From Acidobacteriota bacterium (GTDB lineage: Bacteria > Acidobacteriota > Terriglobia > Terriglobales > Acidobacteriaceae), in NCBI GenBank assembly GCA_013285705.1, contig JABDHA010000001.1, positions 1 to 64,000 on the forward strand: 64,000 nucleotides of DNA, read 5' to 3'. The translations under genes were made by a program, and so were the position numbers. The notes beneath the pieces were generated by a model, which saw only the letters and a program-made list of their open reading frames with translations, did not search any database and was not told where the DNA came from. This document shows, one piece after another, positions 8,131 to 15,150 of this stretch. Numbering within the stretch: the stretch's first letter is position 1; each line of letters starts with the position of its first letter.

Positions 8131-9057
8131 CTACTGGCCTTCTTCAATCGCTACGCGGTTGATGACGCGCTGCACGAAGACGACGTGGAAGTTGACGCGG
8201 CGGGCGAGGTCGGGAACGAACTCTGTGATGAAGTTGCCGATCGGGTCCGTCGCAAGGGCCGTGCCATAACGCGCGGTCGCGTCGCTCCAGCCGGTTTCGC
8301 GATACGGAACATAGGCGTCGCTGATCGCCTCTTCAAAGGCTCCGCCTACGACGTTTGCGTAGTTGAACATGCCTTTGCCGTCGTCACCCTGTGTCCATAC
8401 CACCTGGTAAATGCAATGCGCGATGCGCCGCTTGTAGGACGCATTGGGCATGCGGTGATAATGCGGGTCCTGGTGCGCGATTGCGGGGATGAGGAAGGTG
8501 CCGAAGAACTCGTTGGTCATGTCCTGCGTGAACGAAACGCCGGAGAGCTTGGCCCAGCCTTTAAGGCCGGGTCCGTAAGCGGAGTGGGAATCGCTGGCGA
8601 CGGTAATGGCCGAAAGTCCTCCGATGGTGAGGAGGTTAAAAGGGTCGATGACGTCTTTCCCGGCGAGAATGGCCTTCTGTTTCGCCGTCATGGGGTGCGG
8701 TTCGGCGGAGTTGATGAACTTCTGAAAGGGGTCGTACATGGGGGTGCAGCTCATCTGCGGCGAGGCAGTCGATCTTGACTGCGTATCGCCACAGGAGGCC
8801 TGTGCCGAGGGAAACACTGCGCGAGGGTTCAGCGTCGACTTCGGCGGACCGGGCGCGGCCGGAGGAAAGGTCTGCCCCGGGTCGGGCGTGGACGCCAGCT
8901 CCATGGCAGCCGAGGGCGCGTCCGGCAGAGACTGCTGCGCCCTTGCCGATCCGGCCACACAGCCGCAAAAGAAGAAAAATAATACGACACTCAGCGGCGA
9001 TCTATGCTGTATGCCCGATCCTCGACGGTGCACCAGCCGGTTGTAACCAAACTGCAT
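8131..9057 (-). CDS. Exported protein of unknown function, 'PDAP' family, paralogue of upstream gene
   Basis: The 308-residue protein has a long basic N-terminus, a hydrophobic core (VVLFFFFCGCVAGSARA) and then QQSLPDAPSA, the mature N-terminal motif of many exported acidobacterial proteins. The body contains FFGTFLIPAIAHQDPHYHRM and DPIGNFITEFVPDLARR. The next gene upstream encodes FSDGVLPALLHEDPRYYRK and WSEFWPDVRDKF at matching positions, so the two are diverged tandem duplicates. The chosen ATG overlaps the upstream gene by 67 bp; a GTG at 9033 is an alternative and neither has a good ribosome binding site. Outer membrane or periplasmic location is inferred. Function unknown. Confidence 0.7.
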   Translation of the reverse strand: MQFGYNRLVHRRGSGIQHRSPLSVVLFFFFCGCVAGSARAQQSLPDAPSAAMELASTPDPGQTFPPAAPGPPKSTLNPRAVFPSAQASCGDTQSRSTASPQMSCTPMYDPFQKFINSAEPHPMTAKQKAILAGKDVIDPFNLLTIGGLSAITVASDSHSAYGPGLKGWAKLSGVSFTQDMTNEFFGTFLIPAIAHQDPHYHRMPNASYKRRIAHCIYQVVWTQGDDGKGMFNYANVVGGAFEEAISDAYVPYRETGWSDATARYGTALATDPIGNFITEFVPDLARRVNFHVVFVQRVINRVAIEEGQ

Positions 9058-9833
9058 ATGGATTGGACGTATCTCGACGCACTTCTTTCTGGGGGTGACC
9101 TGAACATGATGACAGAAAACTCAGGGCTGCTCACATGGCGCCGGAAGAACTTGTCGCGCACATCAGGCCAGAATTCCGACCACAGATCTCCACCGGCTTC
9201 ACCCAGTAGAGAGAAGCCAAATGTAGTGAAAACGGTGGTGGCGTTGGAACTCTTGTCGGGATAGTAAGCCATAGTGAGCGCCGAGGCCATGCCATGACCG
9301 AGGATAACCGATGTATTGAAACCGCCTTTGCCTGAGTCGCGTTGCCCCACAAAAACACGGGATGCCGCGTAAAGACCACGGTGAACGATGGTGCCATCCG
9401 CCTTGCGGTAGTAGCGCGGGTCCTCATGCAGCAGGGCGGGCAATACGCCATCAGAAAATGTGCGCATGCTCAGGTCGCGGATGGCTGCTGCGCCAAGGCG
9501 CTGGCCGTAGGCGCCTGAATCCACACCATATCGCGGAGCTGTGTCGCGGAGTTGCTGCCATCCGGAAGAGAAAAAGGTCGGAAACCAGGCGGTCCAAGTT
9601 AGTTCTTCGTGGAGCGGGAAGAGAAGTTTACTTTTTGCCGAGAGCGAGGGTATGGTTTCGCCCGGTTCCACGACACCGGACCACTTTCTTTTTTCGACGG
9701 CCGCAGGCGTATTGACGCTGGGGTCGACCGGCTTAGGAGCGTCTGGCATGGCGTTTTGTTGGGAAAAACCGGGCATGCTAAATAGCGCAAGGAGCAAAAA
9801 GCTTGCGCCCAGAAAAGTAGATCTCAAACGCAT
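8991..9833 (-). CDS. Exported protein of unknown function, 'PDAP' family
   Basis: The start at 9833 gives a good signal peptide (MRLRSTFLGASFLLLALFSM... cleaved near FSQQ) preceded by an AAGGGGG stretch; the open frame extends to 10091 without a better start. The mature protein begins QQNAMPDAPKP and has the shared block LPALLHEDPRYYRKADG and a C-terminal ...WSEFWPDVRDKFF. It is the upstream member of a two-gene minus-strand operon with its paralogue, and the reading frames overlap. Mixed aromatic/glycine segments suggest an outer-membrane or periplasmic protein, but no characterised domain is recognised. Confidence 0.7.
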   Translation of the reverse strand: MRLRSTFLGASFLLLALFSMPGFSQQNAMPDAPKPVDPSVNTPAAVEKRKWSGVVEPGETIPSLSAKSKLLFPLHEELTWTAWFPTFFSSGWQQLRDTAPRYGVDSGAYGQRLGAAAIRDLSMRTFSDGVLPALLHEDPRYYRKADGTIVHRGLYAASRVFVGQRDSGKGGFNTSVILGHGMASALTMAYYPDKSSNATTVFTTFGFSLLGEAGGDLWSEFWPDVRDKFFRRHVSSPEFSVIMFRSPPERSASRYVQSICSLVTTGWCTVEDRAYSIDRR

Positions 9834-10022
9834 CGGGTATGAGACCCCCTTACCGCCTCTGGCGTTATTTGGATCTCTGCATTCATTCAAGTTGGATGGT
9901 TTGAGCAGGGGACTGGATGCATGCCCGATGAAGGGTAACGGCTTAGGCACTCCATGAACAAGAATCATTGACCTTGCCAATAAGCGAAAGCACACTAAAA
10001 AGTGCAGAGGAGTGTGTATACC

Positions 10023-10250
10023 ATGCCGGAAAACGAGCCCAAGCGAGGCTGCAATCCCTTTGAAGAGTTCGGACGCAAGGTCGATGAGCATGTTGGTAAC
10101 GTCGCTCCGCGCGTGGAAGAAGAGGTGCGCAAGGTGATTGCTTATCTGAATGATGAAGTCGAGCCCAAGGTGAGACAGAATTCGTCAGAGGCGCTGCGTA
10201 TCGCAGCGGATCATCTGCGGAATCTTGCAGACCACCTGGAGCGGCGCTAG
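10023..10250 (+). CDS. Small helical hypothetical protein, 75 aa
   Basis: The ATG at 10023 has an AGAGGAG site about 10 bases upstream. The 75-residue product is soluble, highly charged and predicted helical (PFEEFGRKVDEHVGNVAPRVEEEVRKVIAYLNDEV), with no signal peptide. Its stop codon TAG overlaps the GTG start of the RlpA gene by one base, which indicates translational coupling. Amphipathic helices suggest a small scaffold or membrane-binding protein; function unknown. Confidence 0.7.
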   Translation: MPENEPKRGCNPFEEFGRKVDEHVGNVAPRVEEEVRKVIAYLNDEVEPKVRQNSSEALRIAADHLRNLADHLERR

Positions 10251-11044
10251 TGAAGCGGATGAGTATGGACAGGAAGTATTTTGCATGCGCGGTTTTCGCG
10301 GGGCTTGCAGGGATCGTGGGCTGCTCCCATAACAAGCAGGCAGCCTATACGCCACCGCCACCGCCGGCAATCCGTACGCTGCCGGAACAGGCATCGCCCG
10401 CAATACAGCCAACTGCGCCACCGGTAACGGCGAGTACACCCAGCGCAACGGAGCCAACCACGGAGACAGCGGACGACGCGTTCGTCGCGGCGCACTCGCC
10501 GATTTATACGGAGACCGGGCTGGCGAGCTGGTATGGGCCGCCGTATCACAACCATCGCGGAGCCAATGGTCAGATCTTCGACCAGAATGCGATGTCGGCT
10601 GCGCACCGTACGCTGCCGATGGGATCGCTGATTCGCGTGACGAATCTGCAGACAGGGCAGATGGCGGTAATGCGCGTGACCGATCGCGGGCCGTTTGTGC
10701 CGGACCGCGTGCTCGATCTCTCCGTTGCGTCCGCGAAAGTAGTCGGCGTGTGGCGCCCAGGCACGGCGAATGTGCGCATCGATGTGTACGCGGCGCCGAA
10801 GCCGATTGACGAAGGTGGCCGCTGGTGCGTGCAGATTGGCGCATTCAGCAAGGAGAAGGAAGCGACGAAACTCGAGGAGCATCTCGAGCACAAATACCAC
10901 ACGGCCAACGTCATCGAGTTCACCGGGCCGACGGGACACTGGGTGAGGATTCGTCCACTGAACGATGACAAAGAACGCGCGGTCGAGATTGCGAAAGAGC
11001 TGAAGCCGGAAGAGGGCGAGGCTTATCTGGTGAGATTGGATTAA
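10250..11044 (+). CDS. rlpA: RlpA-like lipoprotein (septal ring lytic transglycosylase family) with SPOR domain
   Basis: The GTG at 10250 overlaps the previous stop codon and sits 8 bases after GGAG, so I prefer it to the ATGs at 10259 and 10265. The protein has a lipoprotein signal (lipobox GIVGC, Cys25), a Pro/Ala/Thr linker, a double-psi beta-barrel domain (GLASWYGPPYHNHRGANGQ ... MRVTDRGPFVPDRVLDLS) and a C-terminal SPOR domain (WCVQIGAFSKEKEATKLEE) that binds denuded peptidoglycan at septa. RlpA proteins cleave naked glycan strands in some species. Residues typical of the active site (H in the GAAHRTLPMG-like motif, D in RVTDRGP) are present. It forms a two-gene operon with the preceding small gene. 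Confidence 0.9.
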   Translation: MKRMSMDRKYFACAVFAGLAGIVGCSHNKQAAYTPPPPPAIRTLPEQASPAIQPTAPPVTASTPSATEPTTETADDAFVAAHSPIYTETGLASWYGPPYHNHRGANGQIFDQNAMSAAHRTLPMGSLIRVTNLQTGQMAVMRVTDRGPFVPDRVLDLSVASAKVVGVWRPGTANVRIDVYAAPKPIDEGGRWCVQIGAFSKEKEATKLEEHLEHKYHTANVIEFTGPTGHWVRIRPLNDDKERAVEIAKELKPEEGEAYLVRLD

Positions 11045-11138
11045 GCGGCGAGGCAGGGCTTTGCGAGTGGTCAGTGGAAAATCGAATCGTTGAAGAGTCG
11101 GATGGGCGCGAATTTCGGTCCATAAACATTCGCGGTAT

Positions 11139-11243
11139 CCCACCCTTCGCTACACGTAGGATGGGGCACCCGAGCAAAGCGAAAAATCTTAACGATGTAC
11201 CAAACACGCATCGCTGGGATTCTTTGCGTTGCTAAGAATGACG
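11139..11243. repeat. Dispersed intergenic repeat (GGATGGGGCACCC + AATCTTAACGATGT type)
   Basis: Between the convergent rlpA and tyrS genes lies CCCACCC...GGATGGGGCACCC, able to form a hairpin, followed from about 11181 by AAAAATCTTAACGATGT and ATCGCTGGGATTCTT...AGAATGACG. The second half closely matches 37095-37158, and the GGATGGGGCACCC half matches 56939-56980. This is a multi-copy non-coding element of unknown role. Confidence 0.75.
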
Positions 11244-11260
11244 TTCTTTCCTGGTCACGC

Positions 11261-12538
11261 TTAGTGGATGACGGCTATTTTGGCTTTCTTACCCACGCGT
11301 ACAGGGATGCGTGCAGGCCGTTTTGCCACATCGAGAAATTTCTGTGTCGTTGTTGCGCCGTCGATGTTGACTCCTGCTGCGACCTGCTTTTCCGCTTCGG
11401 TGCGCGACGCTTTGATGCCAAGCGCGACGAGAAGCTTCGCAACGTTCACACGAATCTCAACCGAAGGGTCATTCAAAGCGCGTTCAATCTGCGCTGGCTC
11501 CCCCATCGCGATCGTGGCCAGATCGACTGAGGATTCTTCAGTCACCGCAGAGGTGTCTTTTTGTTGAAAAAGGCGCGCCCAATTCTCGTCGGCTTCCTTT
11601 GCGGCTTCTTCTGAGTGGAAGCCAGTGACGATGGTGCGCGCGAGGAGCTTCTTTACCCCCATCGGGTGTAGCTTGCCGCTGGCTACGTCCGCCTGCATCT
11701 GCTCGATCTCTGATTGGCGCAGGTCGGTGAGCAGCGTCCAGTAGCGCCACATCAGCTCATCGTTGATCGACATGAGCTTGCCGTACATCTCCTGCGGCGG
11801 CTCGTGGATGCCGATTGCGTTGTTGAGCGACTTCGACATCTTCTGTACGCCGTCGAGTCCTTCGATGATCGGCGTCATGAGGACGATCTGCGAGGGCTGC
11901 TCAAAGTGGCGCTGCAATTCGCGGCCTGCCAGCAGGTTGAATTTCTGATCGGTGCCGCCCAGCTCGACATCGGCCTTCAGTGCGACGGAATCGTATCCCT
12001 GCATTAGCGGATAGAGCATTTCGTGCAGAGAGATCGGCTTCTCTTCCTGAAAGCGCTTGTGGAACTCGTCGCGCTCGAGCATCTGCGAGACGGTGAACTT
12101 GGCGGCGAGACGGATGACGCCTTCGAAACCGAGTTTGTCGAGCCACTCGGAGTTGAAGCGGATTTCCGTCTTCTCGCGATCGAGGATGCGGAAGACTTGC
12201 TCGGTGTAGGTTTTGGCGTTCTCGTTGATCTGTTCGCGCGTGAGCGGCTTGCGCGTCACCGAGCGGCCCGTTGGATCGCCGATGAGCGAGGTGAAGTCGC
12301 CGACGAGGAAGATGACCTGGTGGCCGAGATCCTGAAAGTGCTTGAGCTTGCGCATCAGCACGGTGTGGCCGAGGTGCAGGTCGGGCGCGGTGGGATCGAA
12401 GCCGGCCTTGACGCGCAGGGGCGTGCCGGTCTGCCGCGATTTTTCCAAACGCTCGCGCAGATCGGAGACGCGGATAATCTCTGCCGCTCCTTTTTGGAGC
12501 AGATCTAATTGCTCATCGACGGGAAGAAAATTTGCCAT
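11261..12538 (-). CDS. tyrS: Tyrosyl-tRNA synthetase
   Basis: This 425-residue class I aminoacyl-tRNA synthetase charges tRNA-Tyr with tyrosine in the cytoplasm. The ATP-binding HIGH motif is HLGH (55-58) within [12 protein letters not shown], and the second signature is KMSKS (233-237). The C-terminal ~90 residues form an S4-like RNA-binding domain ([28 protein letters not shown]). Length and order fit the TyrZ-like bacterial subfamily. It is transcribed alone, divergently from the molybdopterin oxidoreductase gene 85 bp away. No T-box is seen in that short upstream region. Confidence 0.96.
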   Translation of the reverse strand: MANFLPVDEQLDLLQKGAAEIIRVSDLRERLEKSRQTGTPLRVKAGFDPTAPDLHLGHTVLMRKLKHFQDLGHQVIFLVGDFTSLIGDPTGRSVTRKPLTREQINENAKTYTEQVFRILDREKTEIRFNSEWLDKLGFEGVIRLAAKFTVSQMLERDEFHKRFQEEKPISLHEMLYPLMQGYDSVALKADVELGGTDQKFNLLAGRELQRHFEQPSQIVLMTPIIEGLDGVQKMSKSLNNAIGIHEPPQEMYGKLMSINDELMWRYWTLLTDLRQSEIEQMQADVASGKLHPMGVKKLLARTIVTGFHSEEAAKEADENWARLFQQKDTSAVTEESSVDLATIAMGEPAQIERALNDPSVEIRVNVAKLLVALGIKASRTEAEKQVAAGVNIDGATTTQKFLDVAKRPARIPVRVGKKAKIAVIH

Positions 12539-12623
12539 TGCTCTTACCAGTATAGAGTTAGCCTCGGAAACCGTTCTGCAGACTAAGCTACCCTACACGG
12601 CATTCCGCACCTACAATCTAGCT

Positions 12624-14762
12624 ATGCCAGCCGCAAAAACAGTCCATACCGTCTGCTCGCATGATTGCCCTGATTCCTGCGGTGTTCTGGTCACCGTCGA
12701 CGAGTCAGGGCGGGCAACGCGCGTGCAGGGTGACCCGGACCATCCGGTTACCCAGGGATTTCTCTGCGGCAAGGTAGCGAAATATCTCGACCGGGTTTAT
12801 TCGCCCGATCGCCTGCTCTATCCCATGCAACGCCGTGCCGGAGTTGCCAAAGGGCCGTTGCCGCAAGGCAGGGAAGCTGAGGCCTTCGAGCAGATTTCGT
12901 GGGACGAAGCGCTGGACGTCATCGCAAAAAAACTGCGGCAGATCAGCGACGAGCACGGTCCCGAGTCCATCTTGCCCTATTCCTATGCGGGAACCATTGG
13001 TGCGCTCGGCTATGGCTCGATGGACCGCCGCTTCTTTCATCGGCTGGGAGCCTCGCAACTGGATCGGACGATCTGCGCGTCTGCAGGGGGCGAAGCGCTG
13101 ATGTCGGTCTATGGACGCAAGCTCGGCACCGACACGGAGCACTTCCGCTACGCGCGCTACATTATCGCGTGGGGAGCAAACATCCACGGCAACAACATCC
13201 ACCTGTGGCCGATGATCGAAGAGGCCCGCCGTAACGGCGCGAAGCTCATCGTCATCGATCCTTACAAGACGCGTACCGCGAAGCTTGCCGACTGGCACAT
13301 TGCGATCAATCCGGGAACGGATGTCGCGCTCGCCCTCGGCATGATGCATGTCATCCTGCGCGAGGGCCTCGAAGACGCGGGCTACATTGCCGAAAACACG
13401 TATGGCTTTGCCGAGCTGAAACAACGCGTCGCCGACTATACGCCCGAACGCGTCGCTGCATGGACCGGCATCCCCTCAGCCGGCATCGAGCGTCTTGCCC
13501 GCGAATACGCGACGACCACGCCCGCCGTCATCCGCATGAACTATGGCATCCAGCGCAGTCAAAATGGCGGAACAGCCGCCCGCACCGTTGCCATGCTGCC
13601 TGTGCTCATCGGCGCGTGGAAGCATCTCGGAGGAGGTCTGCAGCTCTCGACCAGCGGCGCTTTCGCCTGGGACAAAGCCGCGCTCGAACGCCCCGACCTG
13701 ATGCTGGACAGCCCGCTTAAGCGGCATGCGCGCATCGTCAATATGTCCGAGCTCGGCCACGCGCTTACCACGCTCAGCGAACCGCCGGTCAGGGCGCTCT
13801 TTGTCTATAACTCGAATCCAGCTGCCATAGCACCCGACCAGGCGCAGGTGTTGCGCGGCATGGCGCAGCCCGATCTCTTTACCGTGGTCCACGAGCAGTT
13901 CTTTACCGACACGGCCGACTATGCCGACATCCTGCTGCCCGCAACGACCTTTCTTGAACACAAAGACGTGCAGGGAGCCTACGGCCATTACTACGTCCAG
14001 ATTTCAAACCCGGCCATCGAACCGCCGGGTGAAGCCCGCTCGAATGTCTGGCTCTTCTCGCAGCTTGCCCAGTGCATGGGCTTTACGGAGCCATGCTTCC
14101 GCGACACGTCCGAAGAGCTGATCGCGCAGGCACTCCGCGCTGAGCATCCGGAGAAGCAAGACCCGTGGATGGCGGCCATGACGGAAGCGACGTTGAACGC
14201 AGCCGGAGGCCATCAGCGGCTGCAATTTGCCTCGGAAAAGGAGGGCCAGCCATTTCTGCCGTTCGCGACCGGCCCGTTTCCGACGCCCAGCGGCAAAATC
14301 GAATTTTTATCGGAGGCTCTGGCGGCCAGAGGTTTCGATCCGCTGCCGTCCTTTGTCCCGCCCGAAGAGTCGCGCCATACGAAGCAGACCCGCTACCCGC
14401 TCGAATTTCTGCCCCGCAAGGCTGACAACTATATGAATTCGACCTTCGCCAACCTGCCGGTGCATCAGCGCATGGAATCGGCACACACAAACCGCCTGGA
14501 AATGCATGCCGACGACGCGGAGGCGCGCGGCATTCGCGCAGGGGACACCGTGGAGATCTTCAACGATCGCGGAAGTCTGCGGATGATCGCGCAAGTGAAC
14601 GGCAGCCTGCCGTCGGGCGTAGTTGCCGGACGCTTGAACTGGAACAAGCTTTCCCCCGGCGGAAATAACGTAAATCTGCTCACCTCACAGCGGCTGACCG
14701 ACATCGGCGGTGGCCCCACCTTCTATTCCACGCTGGTCGAAGTGCGAAAAGTCAGCGCGTAA
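12624..14762 (+). CDS. Molybdopterin-dependent oxidoreductase (DMSO reductase superfamily), orphan
   Basis: The start at 12624 is chosen because upstream frame overlaps tyrS and the first conserved block begins here. The 712-residue protein opens with a 4Fe-4S motif C11-X3-C15-X3-C19-X28-C48 (CSHDCPDSCG ... FLCGK), then the molybdopterin domain (ISWDEALDVIAKKL; IIAWGANIHGNN; VIDPYKTRTAK) and a C-terminal dinucleotide-binding domain (GDTVEIFNDRGSL ... NWNKLSPGGNNVN). Cys151 in RTICASAGGEAL is at about the position of the molybdenum ligand (inference). There is no twin-arginine signal, so it is cytoplasmic. No electron-transfer or cofactor gene is adjacent; the substrate is unknown. Confidence 0.85.
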   Translation: MPAAKTVHTVCSHDCPDSCGVLVTVDESGRATRVQGDPDHPVTQGFLCGKVAKYLDRVYSPDRLLYPMQRRAGVAKGPLPQGREAEAFEQISWDEALDVIAKKLRQISDEHGPESILPYSYAGTIGALGYGSMDRRFFHRLGASQLDRTICASAGGEALMSVYGRKLGTDTEHFRYARYIIAWGANIHGNNIHLWPMIEEARRNGAKLIVIDPYKTRTAKLADWHIAINPGTDVALALGMMHVILREGLEDAGYIAENTYGFAELKQRVADYTPERVAAWTGIPSAGIERLAREYATTTPAVIRMNYGIQRSQNGGTAARTVAMLPVLIGAWKHLGGGLQLSTSGAFAWDKAALERPDLMLDSPLKRHARIVNMSELGHALTTLSEPPVRALFVYNSNPAAIAPDQAQVLRGMAQPDLFTVVHEQFFTDTADYADILLPATTFLEHKDVQGAYGHYYVQISNPAIEPPGEARSNVWLFSQLAQCMGFTEPCFRDTSEELIAQALRAEHPEKQDPWMAAMTEATLNAAGGHQRLQFASEKEGQPFLPFATGPFPTPSGKIEFLSEALAARGFDPLPSFVPPEESRHTKQTRYPLEFLPRKADNYMNSTFANLPVHQRMESAHTNRLEMHADDAEARGIRAGDTVEIFNDRGSLRMIAQVNGSLPSGVVAGRLNWNKLSPGGNNVNLLTSQRLTDIGGGPTFYSTLVEVRKVSA

Positions 14763-14808
14763 GCAGCGAAAACTCCTTCATTCCGATAGACTAAAGGCGG
14801 ACCAAGCG

Positions 14809-14991
14809 ATGCCGTACGCAGCGGGTTTCCAATGCGCTGGCTGTGGAGAGTGGAATGAAACTGTGGTTGACGAGTCAGCCGGCGGAAAACAGTCTTATGT
14901 CGAGGATTGTCAGGTTTGCTGCAAACCAAATCTTCTTAGAATCGTCTGGAATGGTGATGGCTTCGACATCCATGCAGATTTGGAAAGTTAG
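14809..14991 (+). CDS. CPXCG-motif cysteine-rich small protein, 60 aa
   Basis: The 60-residue product MPYAAGFQCAGCGEWNETVV... carries two CxxC pairs (CAGC and CQVC followed by CKP), the pattern of the 'CPXCG motif-containing' small zinc-ribbon family. AAAGGCGG precedes the ATG at 14809. It starts 46 bp after the oxidoreductase stop codon and may be co-transcribed with it. Zn binding by the four cysteines is inferred; the role is unknown. Confidence 0.8.
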   Translation: MPYAAGFQCAGCGEWNETVVDESAGGKQSYVEDCQVCCKPNLLRIVWNGDGFDIHADLES

Positions 14992-15078
14992 CGGTGGTTG
15001 TCGCGGCCGCCGGGGTGGTCTGGAACGGATCGGCTTACCCGGATGACCGGTAGTGGTGGACGCAAAGATGCTCCGGAG

Positions 15079-15108
15079 TTGGGAACAGTACCTCCGGTCC
15101 CTTATAAT
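15079..15108 (+). promoter_or_regulatory. Probable sigma-70 promoter of bamA
   Basis: TTGGGA (15079-15084) and a consensus TATAAT (15103-15108) are separated by 18 bp. The predicted transcript would begin near 15115, which rules out the upstream in-frame start at 14998 for the following gene and supports 15151 or 15169. Confidence 0.6.
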
Positions 15109-15150
15109 CGCCTTTTCCTCAAGTTCGATCTGATTTTTTGCAGTGAGGGT

